Shown one piece after another: positions 1 through 8,328 of a stretch of 64,000 nt of DNA. The stretch's first letter is position 1; every line of letters starts with the position of its first letter. The translations under genes and the position numbers were made by a program. Source of the stretch: Bacillus sp. SJS (GTDB lineage: Bacteria > Bacillota > Bacilli > Bacillales > Bacillaceae); the NCBI RefSeq assembly GCF_000732485.2, contig NZ_JAQV02000015.1:248001-312000 (forward strand), in the 5' to 3' direction. The notes beneath the pieces are model-generated. The model was not told the DNA's origin, made no database searches, and saw nothing but the letters and a program-made list of their open reading frames with translations.

Positions 1-198
1 ATGAGGGGCTCCCGCTTTATGGAAATTTGAAAGGGGAAACAAGTTAGGTGAAAGAATCTAAATGCTAAGACGTATGTTGTTTAGGATTTCTGTCTATCTG
101 CGTCTATGTATGTGGCATACAAAATATCACTCGATACTTTCGTCCTAATTGTATCATAATTTTTTCCTCAATTGTTAATAATTTTTTGCAGTTTTGGC
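1..198. other. AT-rich stretch without a recognisable gene
   Basis: Only very short reading frames occur here, including one of nine codons starting at base 1. No ribosome binding site, terminator hairpin or RNA gene could be supported. It lies downstream of the leftward riboswitch-controlled gene and may hold its 3' untranslated region. Confidence 0.4.
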
Positions 199-627
199 TT
201 ATTGAAGGAAAAAATTATTCTTTCTGGATTTGTAGTACTCCATGTTTTCTTCAGAAGACCAAAGATTCGTATTCATAAGCGAAAAGTCCAGCTTGCAGGT
301 ATCGTCTGGTGAATTGGAAATAAGCTGTTCCAAGAGCTTCACATCATTTTTTAACCCTTTAAATGAATCATACTCTCTGGACTTATTGGGCCGGCCGATA
401 TGATGCTGAATATAATCTTCAAGTGTGGAGCTGCTGATATCCGAAAAACTTGTGCAGCTCGTATAATTTACACAATATCGTATAAATAAGGTCACAGCAT
501 TCTCTGCTTTCCTGCTTTTTAAAATTTGATTCTCTCTCATAACAAAATCCATTTCTCTCCGTATTGAATAGCTCCTGAGCTGCTTATCATTCATTCGCTG
601 ACCAAACGGGGTTAACTCATTACTCAT
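199..627 (-). CDS. hypothetical helical protein controlled by a c-di-GMP riboswitch
   Basis: This is a 142-residue protein with no signal peptide and no membrane segment. I chose the ATG at 627 because GGAGGG lies 7 bases upstream; the frame stays open further upstream but those starts lack a binding site. The sequence is polar and mostly helical. Residues 35-95 loosely resemble the helical core-binding (SAM-like) domain of tyrosine recombinases, but no catalytic domain follows, so I do not assign that function. The gene is the only one downstream of the cyclic-di-GMP-I riboswitch at about 708-800, so it is probably switched by the second messenger. Its role is unknown. Confidence 0.7.
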   Translation of the reverse strand: MSNELTPFGQRMNDKQLRSYSIRREMDFVMRENQILKSRKAENAVTLFIRYCVNYTSCTSFSDISSSTLEDYIQHHIGRPNKSREYDSFKGLKNDVKLLEQLISNSPDDTCKLDFSLMNTNLWSSEENMEYYKSRKNNFFLQ

Positions 628-707
628 TCCTATGCACCCTCCATTAATAAACCTGAGCCGCATAAGCTTAAACAAACCAAATCAACCTTCTTTGGTGTAA
701 GCACTTA

Positions 708-800
708 TTTCCTACGGCGGCCTGACGATCCTAGCATTATAAATGCCTTAGACTCACGGCTTTGCGTCCCTGCTTTTCAGCAGGTTTGCCTTTATACTGG
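708..800 (-). ncRNA. cyclic-di-GMP-I (GEMM) riboswitch
   Basis: On the minus strand the segment carries the class I c-di-GMP aptamer signature. GGCAAACC is followed by a hairpin with a GAAA tetraloop (GCTGAAAAGC), then GGGACGCAAAGCC, then a CTAAGG...TAGG tetraloop-receptor-like element, and then the second helix region ending near CCGCCGTAGG. It lies about 80 bases upstream of the start of the 142-residue gene ending at 199. No clear terminator lies between aptamer and gene, so I cannot tell whether the switch works on transcription or translation. The GGDEF-EAL gene at 53.6 kb shows the genome has c-di-GMP enzymes. Confidence 0.88.
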
Positions 801-827
801 TAAATTTATTTCAATCCAATAGTGACT

Positions 828-856
828 ATTATACTATATATATGGAATATTATCTA
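828..856 (-). promoter_or_regulatory. putative sigma-A promoter of the riboswitch transcript
   Basis: The minus strand has a perfect TATAAT (-10, bases 828-833) 17 bases downstream of TAGATA (-35, 851-856, 4 of 6 matches). Transcription would start about 20-30 bases before the riboswitch aptamer. This is inference from consensus only. Confidence 0.5.
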
Positions 857-888
857 TATTCTACATGAATTATCCTTAAATACAGATC

Positions 889-922
889 AAAAACCCCTGC
901 CGATTGAACAGCAGAGGTTTTC
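889..922 (-). terminator. rho-independent terminator of the 5'-nucleotidase gene
   Basis: The arms AAAACCTCTGC and GCAGGGGTTTT on the minus strand form an 11-bp stem followed by T residues. It lies about 20 bases beyond the stop codon of the nucleotidase gene. Confidence 0.8.
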
Positions 923-940
923 TTTTGAAACGATTCGCAA

Positions 941-3298
941 TTATTTTCCAGCGCTCTGATCCGTAATACGGCCTTCTACAGCAGGCTTAATACCAGGATT
1001 AGCTCTTAGATACTGACTAAACGTCTCCCAGTCTGTAAAACCTGGTTCACTGACCCGGCCTTCATCGTAAGCTTTTTTAAACATGGTGTAATTGTCTCCG
1101 CCAGCTGCAGTAAATGCGTTTGTAGCTACTGAATACGATTTAGCTGGATCCAAATCGGTATAGTTCGTTCCATCCTCTTTCACTTCTACTTTTACGACAC
1201 GCTGACCAGCAGGCTTTGTGCTGTCAAATGTGAACTTCATTCCTGCAACGTGAAGGAATGCTCCCGCTTCTTTCGGAGCCAGTTCTACACTATGCTCAAG
1301 TGCAGCTTTAATTTCGTCACCTTTAAGGTTCATAATTGCAAGGGAGTTCCCAAAAGGCAGAACTGTCAGGATTTCACCCATTGTCACATCTCCTGCATCA
1401 ATGGATTCACGAATTCCACCCCCGTTTTGAACAGCGATTACGGTTTTAGGATTGATGGATTTGGCTCTTGCAAGCATCCCATCGGCAATAAGGTTTCCAA
1501 GGTTCGTTTCCTTCGTACGGACATCTGCACGAACTCCATTAAGAGCAACTTCTGATTTTGCTACAACTTCATTTTTAACCTTATCAATAGCCGGTCTGTA
1601 CTTTGTATTAAGGACAGAAGCCGCTTCCTCATCTTCTTTAATCACAAATTGATCCCCTGATTTTTGATCAATATCAATCAGTTTGCCAGCTTGCTTAATT
1701 ACCTTTCCTTTTGTGTCAAACTCTACATCAAGCACACCAAGATTCTTGCTTAGCTCACCAGTCTGAACAATAACCGTTGGCTCAGCACCTGTATTATCCA
1801 TAACCGGTGCGCTCAGCATGGTATGAGAATGGCCTCCGACAATTACGTCAATTCCTTCTACTTCTTTTGCGAGGGTTACGTCGTTATCTCCGCCGCCATC
1901 CTGGTAGCCGATATGAGTTAACGCAACAATTTTGTTGATGCCTTGCGCTTCAAGCTGCTTAACCGCTTCTTTTGCTTCAGCGATGTAATCTTTAAATACA
2001 ACCTCTTTACCAGGACTTGAAATAGTGGATGTTTCAGCTGTTGTCAGACCGAAAATCCCCACTCTTTCTCCATCTATATTCTTCACAATGGCGCTGTACG
2101 ATTGGCCATCCTTCGGTTCAGCTGAAACATCAGATCCGGCATAAGCTTTCATATTGGCATCTTTAGAGAAATCAACATTTGCACTGACAAATGGAAACTT
2201 TGCTTTCTTAACAAAATCGGAAAGCACAGATGTTCCAAGATCAAATTCGTGATTACCAAATGTCATCGCATCATAATCAAGAAGATTCATTAGCTCAAGG
2301 TCAGCCTGGCCTTTAAATTCGTTAAAGTAAAGCGTTCCGGAAAATACGTCTCCAGCGTTAAGAAGCACGGAATTTTTCTTAATTGCTCTCGTTTCTTTAA
2401 TGGAAGTGGCAAGTCTTGGAGCACGGTCCAGGTTTGCATGCGTGTCATTTGTATGCAAAACGGAAAGCTCAAAGTTTGTTGGGAATAGAACTTTATACTG
2501 AGTTCTCAAGTCCATTTTTTCCTTCATTAGAGTTGGTTCAAGGGAAGCATCAATTAAAGAGTAGAATTCTTTTAGCAATTGATTGTCAGGATATAATTTC
2601 GTAAGCTCTGCTCTTAAATCAGCACCTTTCGTTTCAAGCATGCTGATAATAGCAAACATTTTATCAGCTGTTGCTTGGTCTTTAGCGGAAAGCGCAGCCT
2701 TAGCTTTTTGATGATAATCATAGCGGGTCATTTCATAGGAGAAGGATTCAGTCGTCAGTTTAGCAGGCAAGACGAAGCGAGTATTCACAACTTCTCTTGA
2801 TTTCGGGCCATAAACCTTTGAAACCATTTTTTCAAACTGCATCGTATGCTTTCTTAAATCATCGTATGCTTTTCTAAGCTCGGATGGAGACATTACCAGA
2901 AAATTCGCTTTTACCTTGTATCTTGCACTGTCCAGTTTTTCACCGTATTTAACTGCATCAATTATGTAAGCTGCACGCAAGCGCTGAATCTCAGAGAACT
3001 CAAGACGATCGTTCATGAGCCTTTTAATGCGGGGACTGCTAAGCTTTGAAACTTCTTTTTTCGCTGCAGCAATCGCTTCTTTGGAGTTATTATAGCTTTT
3101 TAGAAAACTGGGAGATAATAGCAAATCTCCGGATTCGTCAACCTTGTAAAACGTGGATAGAGAATTGGAATAAAACTCAGCGGTTTTTACTGCCTGCTCC
3201 GCCTTTGTGCTTGATGCTGCCTGAGCTGGATTAACAGCTGTGACAGTGGAAGCAGCTAATACAGCAATACTTGCTTTCACAAATTTACTTTTCGGCAT
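941..3298 (-). CDS. secreted 5'-nucleotidase / 2',3'-cyclic phosphodiesterase with SbsC-type wall anchor
   Basis: A 785-residue exported enzyme expected to hydrolyse nucleotides outside the cell. Residues 1-28 are a signal peptide ending in AQA. Residues 30-270 form a helical module with the block KVYGPKSREVVNTRFVLPAK, which closely matches the N-terminal module of the S-layer protein at 26-29.4 kb and so probably binds a wall polymer. The metallophosphatase domain spans about 275-540, with metal-ligand motifs HTNDTH (282-287), GNHE (348-351) and GGHSH (488-492). The 5'-nucleotidase C-terminal domain spans about 585-765 (NGGGIR, AAGGDNYTMF). AGGAGG lies 11 bases before the ATG. The gene is monocistronic with its own terminator. 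The substrate is not decided by the sequence. Confidence 0.92.
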   Translation of the reverse strand: MPKSKFVKASIAVLAASTVTAVNPAQAASSTKAEQAVKTAEFYSNSLSTFYKVDESGDLLLSPSFLKSYNNSKEAIAAAKKEVSKLSSPRIKRLMNDRLEFSEIQRLRAAYIIDAVKYGEKLDSARYKVKANFLVMSPSELRKAYDDLRKHTMQFEKMVSKVYGPKSREVVNTRFVLPAKLTTESFSYEMTRYDYHQKAKAALSAKDQATADKMFAIISMLETKGADLRAELTKLYPDNQLLKEFYSLIDASLEPTLMKEKMDLRTQYKVLFPTNFELSVLHTNDTHANLDRAPRLATSIKETRAIKKNSVLLNAGDVFSGTLYFNEFKGQADLELMNLLDYDAMTFGNHEFDLGTSVLSDFVKKAKFPFVSANVDFSKDANMKAYAGSDVSAEPKDGQSYSAIVKNIDGERVGIFGLTTAETSTISSPGKEVVFKDYIAEAKEAVKQLEAQGINKIVALTHIGYQDGGGDNDVTLAKEVEGIDVIVGGHSHTMLSAPVMDNTGAEPTVIVQTGELSKNLGVLDVEFDTKGKVIKQAGKLIDIDQKSGDQFVIKEDEEAASVLNTKYRPAIDKVKNEVVAKSEVALNGVRADVRTKETNLGNLIADGMLARAKSINPKTVIAVQNGGGIRESIDAGDVTMGEILTVLPFGNSLAIMNLKGDEIKAALEHSVELAPKEAGAFLHVAGMKFTFDSTKPAGQRVVKVEVKEDGTNYTDLDPAKSYSVATNAFTAAGGDNYTMFKKAYDEGRVSEPGFTDWETFSQYLRANPGIKPAVEGRITDQSAGK

Positions 3299-3537
3299 AG
3301 TATATGTTTCCTCCTAAAGTTTTCTAGTAAGCATGACGATAATTCATAATCTACTGAAAGAAAGAGGGCTAATAGCTTACCATAATTTGAGTCTATCGTA
3401 ATAGCGGTTCCATTTCTATGTTATAAATGTAAATTATGTATTTCATTTGTAAATATACAGTTCGCTTGATAAACACCTACCATCATAAAAATATAAAGTT
3501 TTCTATAATATTTTCTTAACATTTTTTCAAATAAATG

Positions 3538-3566
3538 GTGACGAAAGAAACAGGATTCATTATAAT
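3538..3566 (+). promoter_or_regulatory. putative promoter of the C5-epimerase-like gene
   Basis: A perfect TATAAT (3561-3566) lies 17 bases after GTGACG (3538-3543, 4 of 6 to consensus), about 95 bases upstream of the start codon. The surrounding 3299-3661 interval separates two divergent genes and holds no other supported feature. Confidence 0.5.
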
Positions 3567-3661
3567 GAGAAAGGCCCAAGGTATACTTACCTATAAAATG
3601 GCCTATATCCATATGGAGTTATTCCATAAGTTTCATAACAGAAGGAGAAAAAGAAAAACAG

Positions 3662-4660
3662 ATGAAGAAAATTTTAGCTTTCATGATTCTATTTTGCGTG
3701 ATTGTACCAACAAGCACATATGCCCAAACTGCTCAAAATCCGTATGTACAGCAATACTTGGATAAAGGTTACCAATATGAACCTTTTTTGCAAGATTACA
3801 AGGTTAATAATGATTATTTAAACTTCTCCACTGCTAAAAAATTCAATGCTAATAAATTCATTTGGGATTCGAATGGTATTCCTATGGTAAAATACGATAC
3901 CCGAGTTGAATATAACCCTGTTACTACTGCTCAAGCTGCATTGTATTACCACGGTAAATACCTCATCTCAAAAACAAAAGCAGATCGCGACTCCTTTATT
4001 AAACTTTCAGATGCTTTATTAAAAATGCAGTCAAAAGATGGGGCCTTTAGATACAGTTTTTCTCACCTCATTCCTCACCTTAAGACCCGCTATCAAAAAA
4101 ATTGGGTGTCTGGAATGGCACAGGGCCAGGCATTAAGTGTATTTTCTCGCGCATATGAGATTTCCAAAGATGTTAAGTATAAGAGGGCCGGGAACGCTTC
4201 ATTGAATTTCCTTTCAACACCAATTTCAAAAGGAGGAACAATGACAGACCTTTCCCACATCAGTTCCAAATGGAAGAATGATATCTGGTTTGAAGAATAC
4301 GTAACCAGTCCAAACAATTACACGCTGAACGGATTCAACTACACGCTGCTTGGCCTTTATGATTGGGGATACAATCCTGCAATGGCCACTCATGGCGGGG
4401 CAAAAGCAAAATCTCTTTTTCAGCAAGGACAAAATTCAGTAAAGAAAATCCTGAAAAAATATGATGTCGGCGGCTATACATCCTATGACCTCAGCCACTT
4501 AACAATGAAGCAACAACCACACGTTGTTATTGAATATCACAGAGTGCATATATACCAAATGTATGTACTATACAAACTTACAGGCAGTGCTTACTTCCTC
4601 GATTACTATAACAAATGGAAAGCTTATGTGGATGCTGTGCCTCTTCCGTTAGCGAAATAA
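3662..4660 (+). CDS. secreted D-glucuronyl C5-epimerase-domain protein
   Basis: A 332-residue protein with a signal peptide (residues 1-21, ending in TYA). From about residue 60 to the end it matches the C-terminal domain of D-glucuronyl C5-epimerases: a WVSGMAQGQALSVFSRAYE block, an FEEYV segment and an LNGFNYTLLGLYDWG block. Animal members convert glucuronate to iduronate inside a polymer; bacterial members are mostly uncharacterised. The protein is exported, so its substrate would be a surface polysaccharide. The UDP-glucose dehydrogenase at 31-32 kb could supply glucuronate to such a polymer, but that link is inference. GAAGGAG lies about 14 bases before the ATG, which is rather far. A strong terminator follows. 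Confidence 0.85.
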   Translation: MKKILAFMILFCVIVPTSTYAQTAQNPYVQQYLDKGYQYEPFLQDYKVNNDYLNFSTAKKFNANKFIWDSNGIPMVKYDTRVEYNPVTTAQAALYYHGKYLISKTKADRDSFIKLSDALLKMQSKDGAFRYSFSHLIPHLKTRYQKNWVSGMAQGQALSVFSRAYEISKDVKYKRAGNASLNFLSTPISKGGTMTDLSHISSKWKNDIWFEEYVTSPNNYTLNGFNYTLLGLYDWGYNPAMATHGGAKAKSLFQQGQNSVKKILKKYDVGGYTSYDLSHLTMKQQPHVVIEYHRVHIYQMYVLYKLTGSAYFLDYYNKWKAYVDAVPLPLAK

Positions 4661-4666
4661 TATAAG

Positions 4667-4711
4667 GGATGGTGTCTGTCACTGCTAGTGATAAAGACAC
4701 CATCCTTTTTT
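4667..4711 (+). terminator. rho-independent terminator
   Basis: Perfect 10-bp stem GGATGGTGTC / GACACCATCC followed by six T residues, just after the C5-epimerase-like gene. Confidence 0.92.
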
Positions 4712-4789
4712 ACTTTCCTTATATTCTTCCTTAAAAGGCACATGGGCTTTTTTCTATATACCCAAATTGATTAACTTGAGGTGAAAAAA

Positions 4790-5857
4790 TTGTTTATTAA
4801 TTATTACAAACTATTAGATGTATCGATTAACGCTTCTCATGAAGAGATAAAAAAAGCCTATAGGGTAAAATCAAAAATTTATCATCCTGATTCGGGAGGA
4901 AATGATAAAGATTTCATTTTATTAACGAAAGCTTATGATACGTTAATTAACTCGAAGTTACGCTCTGCATATAATGACGAATTTAACAGTTATTACGCTA
5001 AATCAAATGGACAAACTAACAAATCTAATTTTGAATCCAAAAAAAATTCGGAAAGCAGTAATCATCAAGACCAACATCGAGAAAATTTCAATCAAGAGAA
5101 TAATAGGGACCATGCCACTCATCCAAATCAAGACAAGAATAAATTTATGAAATCTCGTAAAAAAAGTTTACAGCTAAAGATTTCATTTGCATTGAATGTA
5201 TTATTCTTCATTTTGATTGCTTGGTTAGTTAACGAGTTAAATACTCAAGATCATGTTGTTTTTAGTTTGGAAGACAAAATAGAGGAACTTACAAATGAAA
5301 AATCAGATCTTATTACGGAAAAGGATAAGCTTACGTCCTCTATTGAAAAAATGAATACATCCTTAGCTAATCAAGTTAAAGAGCTTCAAGAAAAACAGGA
5401 TAGCTCTGAAGTAGTCGATGTTGCTGTAAGTGGAACCAGTCTAGAGTCTAGTGAATCAGAGATTATAACAGAAGAAACAAAAGCAGCAAATGCTCAACCA
5501 GAAGAAGGATATTTCACTTTAGGTTCAAGTGTAGAAGTAGTAAAGCAAGTAATGGGCGGACCACCTACCAGTATAAGTGAGTATTCAATGTCATATGACC
5601 TTTCTACAATTGATCTCGAAGACGGAACCGTTTCAGGCTGGTCAAACCTTAGTGACAACCTTATGGTGAAAATGGAAAAAACAAGTGAACAAAAAGCTTT
5701 TCGGTTGGGAAGTACAGTCCAAGATGTAATCAATACGATGGGAACGCCTACGGGCTATTCAGATTATTCCTTATCTTACGTCCTTTCAAGGGTTTCCATA
5801 GACAATGGAATTGTTACAGGATGGAGTGATTTGAGTTCGAACCTGAAGGTACAGTAA
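4790..5857 (+). CDS. membrane-anchored J-domain protein with tandem C-terminal repeats
   Basis: About 355 residues. A DnaJ-type J domain sits at the N-terminus (about 1-65) with the HPD motif in YHPDSGG, which stimulates Hsp70 (DnaK) ATPase. A polar Asn/Gln-rich linker follows, then one membrane segment (about 135-152), a heptad-rich coiled coil (about 160-205) and two tandem repeats of about 50 residues (about 240-292 and 302-352). Each repeat has the form LGS...V...MG.P......S....L...DG.V.GWS.L. I prefer the TTG at 4790 because GAGGTG sits immediately upstream; the GTG at 4781 is part of that binding site. The repeats resemble small SmpA/BLIP-type folds, which is inference. No zinc-finger or substrate-binding DnaJ domains are present, so it probably recruits DnaK to a membrane client. 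Confidence 0.82.
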   Translation: MFINYYKLLDVSINASHEEIKKAYRVKSKIYHPDSGGNDKDFILLTKAYDTLINSKLRSAYNDEFNSYYAKSNGQTNKSNFESKKNSESSNHQDQHRENFNQENNRDHATHPNQDKNKFMKSRKKSLQLKISFALNVLFFILIAWLVNELNTQDHVVFSLEDKIEELTNEKSDLITEKDKLTSSIEKMNTSLANQVKELQEKQDSSEVVDVAVSGTSLESSESEIITEETKAANAQPEEGYFTLGSSVEVVKQVMGGPPTSISEYSMSYDLSTIDLEDGTVSGWSNLSDNLMVKMEKTSEQKAFRLGSTVQDVINTMGTPTGYSDYSLSYVLSRVSIDNGIVTGWSDLSSNLKVQ

Positions 5858-6022
5858 TGGGGATTTGCTGAATAAAAGATGATCTTTAAGGTATTGAGTG
5901 TCTGGAAACGAGTATATGTTAGGTAGATTATAGTAGATGGTATTCTAGTTTTAGTATCTATAAAAACAATAGCTATAAATTACAATTCTAATATCTACAC
6001 CTTAGCTTGTTAAAGCATGACT

Positions 6023-6745
6023 CTCAAGATGAAGAACCGACTCACACCAGTGCTATAATTATGCCGTGAATTTCATCAGCCTAAATTCCTGATATCCCCT
6101 TGTACCCCATCAACTATTCCTGCTTAACATCAAAGGAGATTAGTTTTGTCGTGAGTTTACTCCAAGGATTCAACCAAATTCTCCAAGTAGCCCATATTAG
6201 TTTGGAGCTGTTCCCTGTAAAACTGCTGCGGCAATAAAGAAATAAATCTTTTTACTTGCCCTTTATCTATTTTAGTGACTTCTTCGATTGCATCATCCAA
6301 TAACTGTTTTGCTAGTTCGCCTTCCGTTAATATGTTAGATTCATTTAATGGCCGTTGGTTGGTTCTTTCATCCAGGCTGACAATGATAGACTGTTTGGGA
6401 TTACTGTATATCAAGAAATCCCTTAGCAGCTGATAAGCATCTGCCAATGACTTGCTTCTTCTCTCTGTAGTACTTGATTCTCTAACGAGTTTCAAACTGA
6501 TAATACATACACTTCAGCTCATTAACTCTTTAAGCATTCCCTTCTCAAATAAATCCAGCTGCTTTTGTTCCTTCATTTCTTATATATTCATTTTGTATGT
6601 ATCCCTAATTAAAAAAATTCCCTAACTCCGCTTTGAAATTAGGGCTTAAATATCTTTTCACTTATATAATCTTTTATAATATTTATTTATCTTTCTCATT
6701 AATTGATTTATAGAAAAAAAACAGCAGAGATTTTTTCTCTACGGA
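6023..6745 (-). repeat. degenerate partial copy of the RadC cassette at 23413-24830
   Basis: The segment opens with the same sequence as 23418 onward (AAGATGAAGAACCGACTCAC, then CTATAATTATGC). It continues with a fused remnant of two cassette genes and ends with the same CCCTAACTCCGCTTTG stretch and a decayed terminator hairpin. The copy at 23.4-24.8 kb is about 1.4 kb, this one about 0.7 kb, so an internal deletion has joined the two ends. It marks an old duplication of the element in the accessory region. Confidence 0.75.
6157..6580 (-). pseudogene. deletion-fused remnant: RadC-like N-terminus joined to the C-terminus of the third cassette gene
   Basis: An open frame of 112 codons (6157-6495) starts with MKLVRESSTTERRSKSL...AYQLLRDFLI, matching residues 34-70 of the RadC-like protein at 24161-24670. 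It ends with EGELAKQLLDDAIEEV...YLENLVESLE, matching the end of the 23575-23838 product. The JAMM motif region and the whole middle gene are missing. The first codons of the RadC-like gene are recognisable just upstream (to about 6580) but interrupted by stops. It is best read as a dead gene from a deletion of about 0.7 kb, although the 112-codon frame could still be translated. Confidence 0.75.
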
Positions 6746-6835
6746 ACTTTTTGAAATCCTTGATATGGTGACTAATACCTACTTTAAATTTTCTCCAACA
6801 AGTAACTTCCCAATATTATAAATTGAATCGGGATC

Positions 6836-6931
6836 ATGCCTAATGTAAAACAGCCATTCGTGCAGCCGCAGCTATCCAGGCACCCGTTTGTGCAGCCGTC
6901 TCTTCCCCTGTCGTCAGGCTTTTTCTTTTGA
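6836..6931 (+). CDS. possible 31-codon ORF with a PFVQP repeat (doubtful)
   Basis: An ATG frame of 31 codons in an otherwise gene-free gap contains the peptide repeat PFVQPQL / HPFVQPSL. The repeat comes from a short DNA duplication of TTYGTGCAGCCG. The upstream GGGATC is a poor ribosome binding site. It could be chance, or the edge of a decayed gene. The rest of 6601-6985 shows only the decayed repeat described above. Confidence 0.2.
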   Translation: MPNVKQPFVQPQLSRHPFVQPSLPLSSGFFF

Positions 6932-6985
6932 TGGTTAGAATTCTTGTAATCCTGCAGGTTTGTTCACCTCACAAGGCAGTATGTA

Positions 6986-7522
6986 TTAAGGTTGGATCCT
7001 GCCATTCGTAAATTTTCGGTTCCATGCCTCCTGGGCATGCGGATGCATGTGGGGAAGTACATATTTTTCTATATGGTTCTTCACTTCTAGGGGTTTCAAT
7101 GTATTAAAGGTGTGAAACCTTATGACCCGGTTATCAAATGTAGTGACAATCAGCTCTTCGTAAAAAAGCCCTTCAATGCTCGGCCTGTAATTATTCAAAC
7201 GGATATCCTGTATATCCTTGAAAGCAACTTGTTTTTTTTGATCTGTTATATACCCGTTTTCCCCTTCGTTTATGTAGTATAAAGTGGTGCCTCTTTTAAA
7301 AAACGACGGTAGCCATAGAATAGTTGTGAGCATCGAAAAAGGAAGAACCAGTAATCCTACTAATATATATATTAGTGAGTAAGATGATTTAAACTGAAAA
7401 CCATTACCGATTAGAAAAATACCCACTGCAATGCCTCCGACTGTCACCAGAAGCAGCCATGCAAAGAAAAACGGTTTCATTTTTATTTTTATCAGGCGGT
7501 TGTGCGAAAGTGTTGTTTTCAA
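6986..7522 (-). CDS. DUF5381-like membrane protein, last gene of WXG100 operon
   Basis: A 178-residue protein with two strong membrane segments (about 18-38 and 48-70), followed by a cytosolic domain resembling a bacterial PH-like fold (TTLYYINEGENGYIT, DIQDIRLNN, RVIRFHTFNT). I recall similar proteins, grouped as DUF5381, as the last genes of the Bacillus subtilis yfj cluster that begins with a WXG100 protein; this order matches. The start is TTG at 7522 with AGGAGG 5 bases upstream. The position behind a predicted secreted effector makes an immunity role possible, but nothing in the sequence proves it. Confidence 0.7.
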   Translation of the reverse strand: MKTTLSHNRLIKIKMKPFFFAWLLLVTVGGIAVGIFLIGNGFQFKSSYSLIYILVGLLVLPFSMLTTILWLPSFFKRGTTLYYINEGENGYITDQKKQVAFKDIQDIRLNNYRPSIEGLFYEELIVTTFDNRVIRFHTFNTLKPLEVKNHIEKYVLPHMHPHAQEAWNRKFTNGRIQP

Positions 7523-7540
7523 GATATCCTCCTGTGACTA

Positions 7541-8317
7541 TTAAATTGACAAAGTGGTGTTATTTCTAAAGAGAATAGAATTAAGCAGCTCTGGGGTATA
7601 GCTCTTTAATTGAAAATGATTGGTGACGGATCCATCGATGAACCAGTGCATTCTTGCCCCTTTTAACACAAAAATCAAATCAAAAATGTTAGGAATATTT
7701 CCTGTTGAATATTCAAAAAAAGCCAAGCTGTCCAATTTGCCTTTTTTAGTTTTTAAATCCTGAATAAACTCATTAAAAAGTTCATCTGCTTTGTCTGCTT
7801 CAAATTCCTCATCTATTTCATTACTGGCTATCTTCAACATCTTTTCAAAATCATCTTTGTTTCCAAGTGATCTGGAATAGCTCATTTCGACTGTACTGTC
7901 AATGGCCATAAAACCTTTTAAATCTGTAAGCATTTCTTCTTCAGATACATAAAGAGTAAGTTTATTAACAAGTTGGTCATGAATCATTTGGTGAGAATGA
8001 ATGGATTCATTGCCAAAATTATAAGATATTCCAATATCCTCTGTATCTGTTACTTTGGATGCCCTCAAAGAATATTTGGCATGGCTAACGGTTTCAATAT
8101 AGGAAGAGTATTCCTTCTTTAATGTATATTTGTTCTCACTGTAGTTCAATAGGTCTTTAGCCAGCATTGACCGGCAGGCAACCTTCAGCATTAAATCAAA
8201 ATCTTCATCTTCGATATTTGGAAAATAGGTATTTTTTATATTTTGTCCTTGTTCGAAATGACCTTCGCTGTATAAACCAAACAAAAGTTCATCTACACTC
8301 AGTGTGAGAGTATTCAT
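7541..8317 (-). CDS. hypothetical protein of WXG100 operon (YfjC-like)
   Basis: About 258 residues, soluble and acidic, with no signal peptide or membrane segment. I chose ATG 8317 because TAGGAG is 8 bases upstream; the GTG at 8326 is an alternative. The sequence has no motif I recognise. The C-terminal part (DLIFVLKGARMHWFIDGSVTNHFQLKS) looks like a compact domain and could be an EspG-like chaperone fold, but I cannot show this. It starts 11 bases after the stop of the 407-residue gene and is followed closely by the DUF5381-like gene, so all four genes are surely one transcript. It resembles the third gene of the B. subtilis yfj cluster by position. Confidence 0.6.
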   Translation of the reverse strand: MNTLTLSVDELLFGLYSEGHFEQGQNIKNTYFPNIEDEDFDLMLKVACRSMLAKDLLNYSENKYTLKKEYSSYIETVSHAKYSLRASKVTDTEDIGISYNFGNESIHSHQMIHDQLVNKLTLYVSEEEMLTDLKGFMAIDSTVEMSYSRSLGNKDDFEKMLKIASNEIDEEFEADKADELFNEFIQDLKTKKGKLDSLAFFEYSTGNIPNIFDLIFVLKGARMHWFIDGSVTNHFQLKSYTPELLNSILFRNNTTLSI

Positions 8318-8328
8318 TTTTTTCACTC

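Noticed and set aside
3535-3765. 76-codon plus-strand frame overlapping the start of the C5-epimerase-like gene
   Set aside because: No binding site; it overlaps the promoter and signal-peptide coding region of the real gene in another frame.
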